A DNA stretch of 64,000 nt, from NCBI GenBank assembly GCA_910578715.1, contig CAJTRL010000012.1:1-64000 (forward strand), written 5' to 3'. A program made the translations under genes and the position numbers. Below, piece after piece: positions 1-8,589 of this stretch (position 1 is its first letter; each line of letters begins with the position of its first letter). Under the pieces are notes generated by a model that saw nothing but the letters and a program-made list of their open reading frames with translations, was not told the origin of the DNA and did not search any database. The stretch comes from an uncultured Lachnospiraceae bacterium (GTDB lineage: Bacteria; Bacillota; Clostridia; Lachnospirales; Lachnospiraceae).

Positions 1-2144
1 TATTCCGCCTTCATCTCTATATCCATATTTTTCATGACAAACCCTTCCACCGGCACGCATATAACGATTCCCGCGGTCAGAACAGCCGTTACAGCCAGGC
101 TGCGCCTTTTATTTTCCGTCATGGTTCCCGCCGCCCTCTCCATAAGCAGAAAAGCAAAAGCAGCCACAACGCCTCCCAGAAAAGAACCGAGATACCTTTC
201 ATGGGATACGAGCAGCACCGCTTCGCCCATCGGAAAGGCGAACAAATATGAAAGCTCTAATACAAAACTATAACACATCCCGGCCAGGAATGTAAAGAAT
301 CCGAAGGAAATCATTTTGTCGGTCCAGTTTCCCCAGAATCCGGCAAGCCACAATCCCCCAGTCAAAAGCAGTAAAAGGATATACACATCGACATAGGATA
401 AACTCACGCCGGCAAACCTGAAGGATTCTCCGTCAAACATCGTAATCAGATAATTTTTAATAGCCTGATAGCGGTAACCGCCGTCATCGTGCCGCAGAAG
501 CCCCAAAATCCCTTCCAGCGTAATGCCGCTGGCGGCCGCCGTACTCTGGAAGGAAACCTCTACTTCCTCCTGTGGTTCCTGGACGGAGGTATCTTCTCCG
601 GCCGGCTCCGGCTCCCCGGTAAAATCCGCGTCAAGACTCGCCGTTTCTCCATATATTCCCGCCAGCATAGAAGGATTTTGCGGCGCCGGCGCCTTAGCCG
701 GAATGCTCATATAAATCTGCCAGCTGAAATAAACGCCGATGACAAACATGGCACAGGCGCAGGGCGTAAGCAGACTTCCGAGAATTTTCTTTTTCAGGTG
801 AAGGGCATGATAAAGCCTGTCCGCTACCATAATTGCCGTAAGAAGCCCGGCGATAACCATTCCCATGTCCTTTGTCAGGGTAAGCGCAAAAAGGCCGCCC
901 AGAATGCGCAGCAAGTTAAAGCCTTTCAGCCCCTCCGTATAATAACAAATCAGCACATACGCCGTAAAAACCGCGAGCATCGAATCCACATAGATGCAGT
1001 TATAGATATCTCTGAAAAAAATGACAGGAAGCAATACCATAATTGCTGCTGCCGGAACCAGATTAAAACCCCTCTTTCCCGAACATACCACGATGAGCGC
1101 ATTTAACAATGCAATCTGAAAGGCGATATAGACCAGTTCCTGAGAAAACAGACCGTTTGCAAAGAGGAAAAAATATTCAGCCAGCGTTGCAAAGGGCACA
1201 TACCGCGGAATTAAAACCGTCGTATTCACATGTTTTGCAAAGGAATCAAAGTAAAACATGTCCTTAGCCGCCAGTCCCCAGTGGCTGTACTCATCCCATC
1301 TTGCAAACCAGGCTCCCCGGCAGTTTAAAACAATCAGTATGCAAAGCAGGGCATATAGGAACAAGGCCGGAGAATACAGGCTTTTCGCCTGTAGTTTCTT
1401 TTTGTTAAAAAAGTATGCCGAGGCAATCAGAGCGGCGGCGGACAGTCCGTATATAAACATCATGCCGCCCAGAAGTTTATCAAATAATCCCGATACATAC
1501 AGAACCGCTATCACCGCGAACATGGAAAGACCGATACATTCCTCCCATTTCCGGTTCCAAAGTATCATAAAAAGCAGCGAAAAGGCCACGAAAGGGCCGA
1601 AAATCATAAGCAGACGAAAAAGGAGAGAAGGCTTTACGGAAAGTATCTCGAAAGCCGCGGCTTCGTTTATGTCCGTGTCATCAATGGAGCAGCCTCCATA
1701 CCGGCTCCCCGAAGGGAATACGAGTGTTCCCTCTCCTGAGACATCCTCATAGGCAAGCTGTATTCTGAGGCGTTCTCCGGGCATTACCCGGCATTTCGGA
1801 AAACGCAGTTCCAGAGTCCCTTCTCTGCCATCCTCAAATGCGCTTTGTAATTCTGTCTCCGCCAGAATCCGGGAATAATCGTCGGAATAGACAGTCAGTT
1901 TCAGGACAGCGTTAAAATCCGCCGTACTCTCATATGGGATTCGGACTCCCGTCAGGTTTTTCACGGGAGGCTGCCAGGTCTGTTCCAGCACGGCCTGTTT
2001 TGTCGTAAACGATATCCGGGAATCAGGCTTTGAAACAACAGGAATGGAAAAAGCGCTGTTTCGTAAAATAACGCATAACAAAACCGCAGCCGCCAGAAGA
2101 ATAAACAGAATATTTTTTTTTGCATAGTTTTGGATATTCTTCAC
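1..2144 (-). CDS. Multi-spanning membrane protein, GT-C-like (C-terminal part outside window)
   Basis: Open frame of 714 codons that runs off the left edge. It starts at a GTG at 2144, seven bases after a GGAGG at 2152-2156. The protein has a hydrophobic N-terminal segment, then about 150 mostly polar residues that look like an extracytoplasmic beta-rich domain, then many hydrophobic segments. RWDEYSHWG at about residue 283 follows a membrane segment. An acidic pair there is typical of GT-C glycosyltransferases that use polyprenyl-phosphate sugars. A later loop is rich in Pro and Glu. A run of nine A lies at codons 8-11. The frame and membrane nature are seen; the GT-C role is inferred. It is the last gene of the window in transcription order and follows a GT4 gene by 28 bases. 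Confidence 0.85.
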   Translation of the reverse strand, partial: MKNIQNYAKKNILFILLAAAVLLCVILRNSAFSIPVVSKPDSRISFTTKQAVLEQTWQPPVKNLTGVRIPYESTADFNAVLKLTVYSDDYSRILAETELQSAFEDGREGTLELRFPKCRVMPGERLRIQLAYEDVSGEGTLVFPSGSRYGGCSIDDTDINEAAAFEILSVKPSLLFRLLMIFGPFVAFSLLFMILWNRKWEECIGLSMFAVIAVLYVSGLFDKLLGGMMFIYGLSAAALIASAYFFNKKKLQAKSLYSPALFLYALLCILIVLNCRGAWFARWDEYSHWGLAAKDMFYFDSFAKHVNTTVLIPRYVPFATLAEYFFLFANGLFSQELVYIAFQIALLNALIVVCSGKRGFNLVPAAAIMVLLPVIFFRDIYNCIYVDSMLAVFTAYVLICYYTEGLKGFNLLRILGGLFALTLTKDMGMVIAGLLTAIMVADRLYHALHLKKKILGSLLTPCACAMFVIGVYFSWQIYMSIPAKAPAPQNPSMLAGIYGETASLDADFTGEPEPAGEDTSVQEPQEEVEVSFQSTAAASGITLEGILGLLRHDDGGYRYQAIKNYLITMFDGESFRFAGVSLSYVDVYILLLLLTGGLWLAGFWGNWTDKMISFGFFTFLAGMCYSFVLELSYLFAFPMGEAVLLVSHERYLGSFLGGVVAAFAFLLMERAAGTMTENKRRSLAVTAVLTAGIVICVPVEGFVMKNMDIEMKAE

Positions 2145-2172
2145 ACCTTATCCTCCCGGTATTTTCTTCCCA

Positions 2173-3336
2173 TCAATTTCTACGCTCCCCGGATTCTCCC
2201 ATTTTCCGTAAAATGGTTTCTATCTGTGCAAAATAATTTCTGAACTGAAAATTTTCTTTCACATGCCGGTAACCGGCCGCCCCCATCCGGACAAGATTTT
2301 CCCTGTCGCAGATAATTTTTTCCAGTTTATCTTTCAGGTCCTCTTTATCATTATCTTCAAAAACATAGCCCGTCTTCCCGTAATCGATATAGCTGGCAGT
2401 TCCGTTATCCGTGCCGCTGATGGCTGGCACGGAATAAGCCATTGCCTCTATGACGGTGATGGAAGCCGGTTCTCCCGTACTGGGAACCACATACACATCG
2501 GCCTTCCTGTATTCCTCCGCAATCTCCGTCCGGTTCAGATTCTTCAGAAAAGTAACGCGTTCCTCCAGCCCGTGCTCTCTGACATAATCAGAGACCTTTC
2601 GGAAATACTCTTCATGAAAGGAATTGGATATTTCTCCGGCAATCGTCAGGTGAATGTCATACTTCGGAAGAAGCTCTTCCACCGCTTCTATCATCATCTG
2701 ATGATTCTTGCGCTCCTGATATTTCCCGATGCAGAACACATTGATACGGTTCCCCGCAAAATAAGTTTTTTCTTCCGGCGGAAGCTGCGGCTCCATCAGA
2801 AACGGCGCCCAGTAACCTTTCTCATCCTTCACAAGCCCCGTAAAGTCGATTCCGACCAGATTGGTTGGCGTTATACGGTACTCCGGCGTCAGCTTCCAGA
2901 CGATTTTGTGTGCCAAATCCTTCTTTTTCGGTTTATCCCACACCGGACTCAGGTTATAAAGGATTGTCGGAATATGGTAATGTCTGCAAATGGCATTCAT
3001 ACAGATAGTATATATGGAACGTTCTCTGAGAATTGCTATATCCGGTTTGAATTTCTTTATCTGTTTTGCTACTTTAAAAAGCGGCGGAATACCGAATTTC
3101 AGTTTCATATCGATTGCAAAAGGGTCTTTTCTTTTCAGGAAATGCACATACAGGTAATCAAACGCGCGAAAAACAGCGGCGTAGCCCATTACAACAGGCT
3201 TTACCCAGGTATAATCCTCCACCTTTCCGGCATACTGGCTTAAAAAAAGCACTTCGTGTCCGTTTTCTTTCCAGCCCTTCATGATTGTGGTCTGGTTTGT
3301 ATGATATCTGTGCGACATATATAAAACTTTCATCAT
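2173..3336 (-). CDS. Glycosyltransferase family 4 (GT-B)
   Basis: 387 residues, the usual GT4 length. The N-terminal Rossmann half begins MKVLYMSHRYH. The C-terminal half carries GEPASITVIEAMA, the E-x7-E donor-binding motif of retaining GT4 enzymes, near residue 290. It should transfer a sugar from a nucleotide donor to the lipid-linked glycan on the cytoplasmic face. Donor and acceptor cannot be read from the sequence. Two adjacent ATG codons (3336 and 3333) follow an AGGTG site. The leader carries a small stem-loop that recurs upstream of the epimerase gene at 56958. Its upstream neighbour is a GT-D type transferase. Confidence 0.92.
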   Translation of the reverse strand: MMKVLYMSHRYHTNQTTIMKGWKENGHEVLFLSQYAGKVEDYTWVKPVVMGYAAVFRAFDYLYVHFLKRKDPFAIDMKLKFGIPPLFKVAKQIKKFKPDIAILRERSIYTICMNAICRHYHIPTILYNLSPVWDKPKKKDLAHKIVWKLTPEYRITPTNLVGIDFTGLVKDEKGYWAPFLMEPQLPPEEKTYFAGNRINVFCIGKYQERKNHQMMIEAVEELLPKYDIHLTIAGEISNSFHEEYFRKVSDYVREHGLEERVTFLKNLNRTEIAEEYRKADVYVVPSTGEPASITVIEAMAYSVPAISGTDNGTASYIDYGKTGYVFEDNDKEDLKDKLEKIICDRENLVRMGAAGYRHVKENFQFRNYFAQIETILRKMGESGERRN

Positions 3337-3363
3337 TACACCTATCTGTCTGCTTCAGCAAAC
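3337..3363 (-). promoter_or_regulatory. Leader stem-loop with Shine-Dalgarno (copy A)
   Basis: Read on the minus strand, the leader of the GT4 gene contains GTTTGC-TGAA-GCAGAC (stem arms 3358-3363 and 3348-3353), then AGATAGGTGTA and the start codon. The same arrangement, with a C for one of the T bases so that the stem stays paired, precedes the epimerase gene at 56959-56988. It may tune translation initiation; function not known. Confidence 0.5.
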
Positions 3364-3376
3364 ATCCAAATCAAAA

Positions 3377-3398
3377 ATTGAAAATTTTAATTTTCAAT
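3377..3398. repeat. AT-rich inverted repeat between two GT genes
   Basis: Perfect 10-bp arms (3377-3386 and 3389-3398) with a 2-base centre. On the minus strand it is followed by a short T-rich stretch, so it could slow or partly terminate transcription after the DUF1792 gene, but the stem is all A-T apart from one G-C pair. Part of it lies in a 33-base element shared with 26343-26375. Confidence 0.45.
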
Positions 3399-3416
3399 CC
3401 TACACCCATCTGTCTG
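3384..3416 (-). repeat. Dispersed 33-bp boundary repeat (copy D)
   Basis: These 33 bases match 26343-26375 at 30 positions. Both copies lie at the end of a gene on the minus strand. Read on that strand they look like a translation start region: an AGATGGG-type site, then TTG and AAA ATT AAA. Here that frame closes after eight codons. It may be a scar of a former gene start left by cassette recombination; that is inference. Confidence 0.5.
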
Positions 3417-3417
3417 A

Positions 3418-4293
3418 TTAAGATACAATTCGTTTCCGAATCTGCGCAAGATATGCGTCATACCCGGCCTTTCTGTTGGCTTCTTCTCCGATAATCCCGT
3501 GCTTTTCGATTTTTTCCTTACTCTTTGCCCCTCGAAGATACCACTCGTATTCCATATCCAGATTTCCGATGTCGATTACACGGTATCCTTCCAGAAACAA
3601 TTTCTCCGCAAGGAACTTCGCCGCAATACCGAGCGAAAGCAAAAACAGCCTGTCCTTCGCATATTCTTTACAGCATTCCAGAATTTCATCCACCTTACAA
3701 AACGCCTGCTCGCTCGGTCCGATAATTCTTTCAATGCTTCCCGCCATATCGAGCAAATCATTTCCTACGCCATTATGGGTTTTCTCACCTTCCACAATAA
3801 CGACATCTTTATCCTTCCAAATTTGTCGGATGTTCTGAATCCAGACCCCGCTCCTGTTTTGGTCCGCCATCGGATAGTAAAATCTGGTAATATAAGAGTT
3901 ATAGTATATCTTGGCCGGGTTACAGTATTTTTCATAAATTTTACGGCTAAAAAGAAGATGGTCCTTCCAGAACTGTCTGCTTTCCTTCCTGTACATGGAC
4001 AAATCGCCGAAAATCTCGGGAATGCCGACCACCATGTTTTCATATTGATAAGAAAGCAACCTTTTGAGCCCTTCTATAATCTCATCTTCCACCTGCTGAA
4101 ATCCCAGGCTCCTTCCTCGAATCATGGTGATTTCACCGTCTCCAAATCTGACCATGCTCTTATCCGTATAAAGAAGTTCTTTTATCGTTTCATCAATCGT
4201 TCGGACTCTGACAAAACATTTCCTGATACCCATTCGGTACAGGGTGTAATCGAACTGCGCCAGTATATCTTTCACCAATCTTTTTATATCCAT
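3418..4293 (-). CDS. GT-D fold glycosyltransferase (DUF1792 / SP_1767 family)
   Basis: 291 residues. The DUF1792 region starts near residue 35 and contains RFGDGE, which fits the metal-binding D-x-E motif described for this GT-D family. Downstream it carries VVIVEGEKTHNGVGNDL, a hallmark stretch of the family. Characterised members extend the glycan of streptococcal serine-rich adhesins or act in polysaccharide loci. Here the neighbours (GT4, ABC flippase) point to the lipid-linked glycan. No signal peptide, so cytoplasmic. The start ATG at 4293 is 44 bases from the ABC transporter stop. Family is confident; substrate unknown. Confidence 0.88.
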   Translation of the reverse strand: MDIKRLVKDILAQFDYTLYRMGIRKCFVRVRTIDETIKELLYTDKSMVRFGDGEITMIRGRSLGFQQVEDEIIEGLKRLLSYQYENMVVGIPEIFGDLSMYRKESRQFWKDHLLFSRKIYEKYCNPAKIYYNSYITRFYYPMADQNRSGVWIQNIRQIWKDKDVVIVEGEKTHNGVGNDLLDMAGSIERIIGPSEQAFCKVDEILECCKEYAKDRLFLLSLGIAAKFLAEKLFLEGYRVIDIGNLDMEYEWYLRGAKSKEKIEKHGIIGEEANRKAGYDAYLAQIRKRIVS

Positions 4294-4337
4294 AACAGCA
4301 ACTGCTCCTTTCAGCCGCCGGCCCAGAGCTTTTTCTT

Positions 4338-6080
4338 TCAGCCCAAAACCTCCTCCTTACTCCGCTGCTTTACTTTACCATCCGTCACTTCGTAAATGGC
4401 GTCCGCGTTCCGAAGCGTTGTCAGCCTATGGGCGATGATAACCATCGTCTTTTCTCCATGCAGATTTTCGATTGCTTCCATAACCGCGGCTTCCGTATCG
4501 TTATCCAAAGCGGAAGTAGCTTCATCCAGTATCAGAATTTCCGGGTCGTGATACAATGCCCTTGCGATACCGATACGCTGTCTCTGGCCGCCTGACAGTC
4601 TGATGCCTCTGTCACCTACATAGGTTTCGAGACCTTCGCTCAAGCCATCTATAAAATTCCAGAGCTGTGCTTTTTTCAGTGCTTCTTCTACGGCATTATT
4701 ATCAATCTTCTCTTCCTCCACCCCAAAAGCAACATTATTGCGAATCGTGTCGTCAGAGAGATAAATGGTCTGCGGAATATAGCCGATTCCATGATGCCAC
4801 ATATCAATATGTTTAAAAATGTCCACACCGTCTATCCTTATTTTCCCATACTGGGGAATAAGCAGTCCCAAAATAATATCTGCCATCGTGGTTTTGCCTG
4901 CCCCAGATTTTCCAATCAGTGCAACCGTCTGTCCCTTTTTTATTGTAAAGTCAGCAAAATGAATTACATCCTCCGTATTTTCGGAATAGCGGTAACACAC
5001 ATCTTTAATCGTAATTTCCTTTTCCAATGGCAGAACGCCCTCTTCTACGGATTCCAGACTTCTAATATTTTCCACTTCCTTCAAATCGTGGTATACAAGC
5101 TCTATGGAAGACGCCGCATACATAATGCCGTTGGTATGCTCGTTAATGCGGCCGATAGAAGGCAGCAGCCGGAACGCCGCTACTGCAAAAGCCGAAAGCT
5201 GCGGAACGAACGCCGCCAGGTCAGAAATCTGTCCATAATTGATTTTCACGATAATTGCCAGCAATAGACCCGCTATACTGACCATTTCCACGATATATTT
5301 CGGTATTACGCCAATCAGCCGGCTGATTCTTAAACATTTTATATATTTTTTAAAATATCCGGAATATGAATTGATAAAAAACAGTTCTCTGTTCAGAACC
5401 TTTACTTCCTTGATACCGCCAAGCGACTGATTCATCCACTGATAGAGCAAAGCCTTATACCCCTGCGCGTCCTTTCCAAGTTTCCGCGCATGCTTTCTGG
5501 AAATTGCCATAAAAGCGCCCACGCAGATAATCAGGAGGCCAAGTACAATAACGGTAATAGACTGACTGACATCAAAAAGATAAATGCACAGCGCGATGCA
5601 CACCATCACCTCCACCAGCAGCTCCATAAAGTGGATAACCGCCTTTGTAAAAAGGTCCGTGTCTTCCTGTACGCTTCTTTGCAGAACCGAAATGTTCTTG
5701 TTCAGATGAAAGGTATAAGGCTCACTCACATATGCCCTGATTAGCTTGGTGGAAATTTTCATCTGCATATTGTAGGAAAAGGTATATATTGCATATTTTT
5801 CTATTATCAGATAAATATTTTTCAGGACAAAAATTCCAATAATTGCGCCCGCCATAGCGCTCATAAAACTTCCGAAAGACTGAAAGTGGAAAAGGCGGTA
5901 AGCAAAATCCAGATAATAATTTTTCTGAACTGCCTGGGGGTCCATAAACAATTCCACGAACGGCTGAAAAATACCGACACTTGCGCACTCTAGCAGGCTT
6001 CCAATAAAGGCTGCTACGAGCAGGACTAGCAGTTTGATTTTCTCTTTCCGGTCAAAAATATAAGCTAATTGTTTTATCAT
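4338..6080 (-). CDS. ABC transporter, fused permease and ATPase, PglK/MsbA-like lipid-oligosaccharide flippase (second copy)
   Basis: 580 residues. Six transmembrane segments fill about residues 15-320 and the nucleotide-binding domain follows. Walker A is GKSGAGKTT, the signature is LSGGQRQRIGIARAL, and Walker B with D-loop is ILILDEATSALD. The half-transporter layout, expected to work as a homodimer, matches PglK/WlaB and MsbA flippases that move lipid-linked sugars. A paralogue with the same architecture lies at 29856-31682. A promoter-like sequence lies 75-103 bases upstream of the ATG, so this gene may start a sub-transcript with the four genes downstream. A peptide or drug exporter role is possible but the context argues for glycan export. 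Confidence 0.93.
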   Translation of the reverse strand: MIKQLAYIFDRKEKIKLLVLLVAAFIGSLLECASVGIFQPFVELFMDPQAVQKNYYLDFAYRLFHFQSFGSFMSAMAGAIIGIFVLKNIYLIIEKYAIYTFSYNMQMKISTKLIRAYVSEPYTFHLNKNISVLQRSVQEDTDLFTKAVIHFMELLVEVMVCIALCIYLFDVSQSITVIVLGLLIICVGAFMAISRKHARKLGKDAQGYKALLYQWMNQSLGGIKEVKVLNRELFFINSYSGYFKKYIKCLRISRLIGVIPKYIVEMVSIAGLLLAIIVKINYGQISDLAAFVPQLSAFAVAAFRLLPSIGRINEHTNGIMYAASSIELVYHDLKEVENIRSLESVEEGVLPLEKEITIKDVCYRYSENTEDVIHFADFTIKKGQTVALIGKSGAGKTTMADIILGLLIPQYGKIRIDGVDIFKHIDMWHHGIGYIPQTIYLSDDTIRNNVAFGVEEEKIDNNAVEEALKKAQLWNFIDGLSEGLETYVGDRGIRLSGGQRQRIGIARALYHDPEILILDEATSALDNDTEAAVMEAIENLHGEKTMVIIAHRLTTLRNADAIYEVTDGKVKQRSKEEVLG

Positions 6081-6154
6081 ATCAGATTTTTCAACCTCTT
6101 TCCGGCTTCCTCACAGGCGTTATCAGGAAGGACAGTTAATAAACACTATTTTTT

Positions 6155-6183
6155 ATTTTAACATAATTTTTAATGCTTGTCCC
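6155..6183 (-). promoter_or_regulatory. SigA-type promoter upstream of the second ABC transporter
   Basis: On the minus strand: GGGACA (6178-6183), a 17-base spacer, then TAAAAT (6155-6160) preceded by TG one base upstream (extended -10). The transcript would start near 6148, about 68 bases before the ATG at 6080. It lies in a 124-base AT-rich gap, one of the larger gaps of the locus. Confidence 0.55.
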
Positions 6184-6204
6184 GATTTTTATTTTACTAA
6201 ACTG

Positions 6205-7203
6205 TTATATAAACTTATTTTCCTTTAAACTATACCTTCCGCCTTTCAGGAACTTATGCCGGATAACCCACCATCCGGGAACCCAGATATATTTGTGCAT
6301 CGCGGGAGACGCGCTTCCAATCATCCAGCAGTTTCTTGTACAATTCTTCGTACAGCGGCGGACTTCCTCCGCCTGCTTTGAGTTCCACAGCTCGTCCCAG
6401 TCCTGTTCCCTGAGATTCCCCATGACCGCCTTCTTCTCCATACCGTTACAGGGAATGACGTCGCAGAAGGGGTCTATGAAAAAGGCATTCTTCGACATAT
6501 CACAGGGCAGAAGCCTTTTATTTCCATAAATATAATTAATCAGCCCGTGGTTAAAATAGGCGCGGAACCACTTCTTAGGCGATTTGCTTTTCAGAAGTTC
6601 GTTAATCAGCTTTTCAAAATTCTGCGCCACCTTGTATTTGTCGTCGATTTTATTATCCGTCTTACGGAAGTAAAAGGAGTTGTGCAGCGTCGCCGTTGCA
6701 AATTCCATTCCCATGTCGTTTGCAATATTGTATAGCGGCACGAGGTCTTCGCAGTTCATATCCTGTACGGTCATGCCGAATCCCACGTCCGGGTGTTTCA
6801 TTTCCACAAGGGTTTTTAACGTCCTATATCCCCGGTTAAAACCGTCCGGGATTCCGCGAATCGCGTCGTTCGTCGCCTGTAATCCCTCGATGCTGATACG
6901 AATGCCCACTTTGGGAAATTCCTTGCACAGCGCAATGATTCTGTCGGTAAAATAGCCGTTCGTGGAAATGACAATTCTGTCAGATTTTTTATACAGTTCT
7001 CGGACGATATCGGGAATGTCCTGTCGGATAAAAGGTTCTCCTCCAGTAATATTGGTAAATGCCATCTCCGGCAGTTTTTTGATATCTTCCAGCGTTATCT
7101 CTTCTTCCGGCCTGGTAGGGTCGCGGAAGCAGTCGCACATATTGCAATGGGCATTGCATCGGTAAGTTACAATGACAGTGCCGTATAAAGTTCGTCTGGC
7201 CAT
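6205..7203 (-). CDS. Radical SAM protein with SPASM-like C-terminus
   Basis: 332 residues. CNAHCNMC at about residues 16-23 is the C-x3-C-x2-C cluster motif of radical SAM enzymes, followed by TGGEPF, the SAM-binding GGE motif. The C-terminal third has CDVIPCNGM, the stretch GNLREQDWDELW typical of SPASM or twitch domains, and CTKNCTRNC, so one or more auxiliary iron-sulfur clusters are likely. Such proteins modify peptides or small molecules; a sugar or glycan-modifying role is inferred only from the neighbours. No precursor peptide was seen nearby. Start ATG at 7203 follows AAAGGAG. It lies between a GT4 gene and the ABC flippase. Confidence 0.9.
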   Translation of the reverse strand: MARRTLYGTVIVTYRCNAHCNMCDCFRDPTRPEEEITLEDIKKLPEMAFTNITGGEPFIRQDIPDIVRELYKKSDRIVISTNGYFTDRIIALCKEFPKVGIRISIEGLQATNDAIRGIPDGFNRGYRTLKTLVEMKHPDVGFGMTVQDMNCEDLVPLYNIANDMGMEFATATLHNSFYFRKTDNKIDDKYKVAQNFEKLINELLKSKSPKKWFRAYFNHGLINYIYGNKRLLPCDMSKNAFFIDPFCDVIPCNGMEKKAVMGNLREQDWDELWNSKQAEEVRRCTKNCTRNCWMIGSASPAMHKYIWVPGWWVIRHKFLKGGRYSLKENKFI

Positions 7204-7226
7204 AAAATAACCCTGCTCCTTTCTCT

Positions 7227-8564
7227 CTATCCGCGATAAGCCTGTTCTATCATTTTAACACAATATTCTTCGCCTGTATCGAATTTTATTTTTTGGCAGT
7301 TCTCCCGGTATGCCGCGCACAGCTGCGGCTGTTCCCAGAGCTTCTTTATTTTCGCCTCCAAAGCGGCTCCGTCTCCCGCCGCAAACAGCTCCCCGGTCAC
7401 GCCGTCCTGTAACAGCTCCGGTATGCCGCCCAAATCCGAAGCGAGCACGGGCGTCCCGTACGCCTGTGATTCCATTACGGAAAAAGGACAGTTCTCATAC
7501 CATTCGGAAGGATATAAGCTGAATGCCGCCCCCGCGATGAGCTTCCGCAGAGCTTCTCCCGTCACAAATCCCACATTCCGAATATTTTTTATCCGCGCTA
7601 TTTCCTCCTGTAACGGTCCCGTTCCCGCAAAAACAAATGACACATCCGTCATATTCTTACAGACTTTCAATAATGTTTCCACACCTTTTTCTTTGGAAAA
7701 ACGGCCGAAATAAAGCGCATACCGCCCAGGAAGCCGCTGTTGTAAGCCGCGCCATACGGCGTCGTTCTCCGCGTCTGTCAGGACATTGCCGCCTTCCGCA
7801 TCGGTCTGTGCATCGCCATTTCCTACGTCCGTCCGTACAATATCGCTTTCCGGGCCTTTCTGCATCAGGGCTGACCCTTTTCCGCTCTCCGGTATGAAAT
7901 TATGCAGTACCAGCGTCTTATTTGCAAATACAGGCTCCGTATCGAGCTGCTTTTTCATAAAAGCGCTGGGACAGATAATTTTATCCACCCGGTCGTAGGT
8001 CCTCAGCCATCTGTAGAAAAACGCTTCAAAAGAGCCGAGAAGACTCCTCGCCGCGGAACCGTGAATACAGCGGTTCTTTGTGCAGTTCCCGAACCGGCCG
8101 CCCCGACAGGCAAAACAAAGCCTTCCCGTTTCCGGTATCATCATCATATGATTGGGGCATACCCACTGATAATCATGGGCTGTAAAAACAATGCGGACAG
8201 ATTTTCCACACTTTTTCTCATAAGCCCTGACTTCGTCGATGACCGAAGGGGTGAGCTGAAAATTAATGTTGTTCAGATGCACCACATCCGGCATAAAATC
8301 CTGTAACACGGGCCGGAGCTTCTTCCTGGCCTCAACGGAATATATGATTTTAAACGGGTACAGGAGCTTCTGCAGACCGCCTCCATGAAAATCCATATCG
8401 GAAGTATAGCTTTCCACCCGGTTTCCGACGATTCTTCCCTGATGCTCCATGCCGAAATACTGTACCTCGTGCCCCATCTTCCGAAGCTGTTCTCCCAGGC
8501 CGAAAATATAAGTTTCGGAGCCGCCGTTCGGATGGAGAAATTTGTTAATCAGTAATACTTTCAT
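7227..8564 (-). CDS. Glycosyltransferase family 4
   Basis: 445 residues from the ATG at 8564, which sits behind GAGGTAAGA. A longer frame to 8645 exists, but those codons overlap the next gene and lack a good ribosome site. The N-terminus MKVLLINKFLHPNGGSETY has the GG-x-E acceptor-side motif. YENCPFSVMESQAYG supplies the E-x7-E motif of GT4. Between the halves (DNA about 7745-7885) is a 40-residue hydrophilic stretch rich in Asp, Gly, Asn and Thr. It looks like an insertion in the family fold and makes the protein longer than usual. The enzyme should act in the cytoplasm on the lipid-linked glycan. Confidence 0.9.
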   Translation of the reverse strand: MKVLLINKFLHPNGGSETYIFGLGEQLRKMGHEVQYFGMEHQGRIVGNRVESYTSDMDFHGGGLQKLLYPFKIIYSVEARKKLRPVLQDFMPDVVHLNNINFQLTPSVIDEVRAYEKKCGKSVRIVFTAHDYQWVCPNHMMMIPETGRLCFACRGGRFGNCTKNRCIHGSAARSLLGSFEAFFYRWLRTYDRVDKIICPSAFMKKQLDTEPVFANKTLVLHNFIPESGKGSALMQKGPESDIVRTDVGNGDAQTDAEGGNVLTDAENDAVWRGLQQRLPGRYALYFGRFSKEKGVETLLKVCKNMTDVSFVFAGTGPLQEEIARIKNIRNVGFVTGEALRKLIAGAAFSLYPSEWYENCPFSVMESQAYGTPVLASDLGGIPELLQDGVTGELFAAGDGAALEAKIKKLWEQPQLCAAYRENCQKIKFDTGEEYCVKMIEQAYRG

Positions 8565-8589
8565 TCTTACCTCAACACTACTTCTTTCT

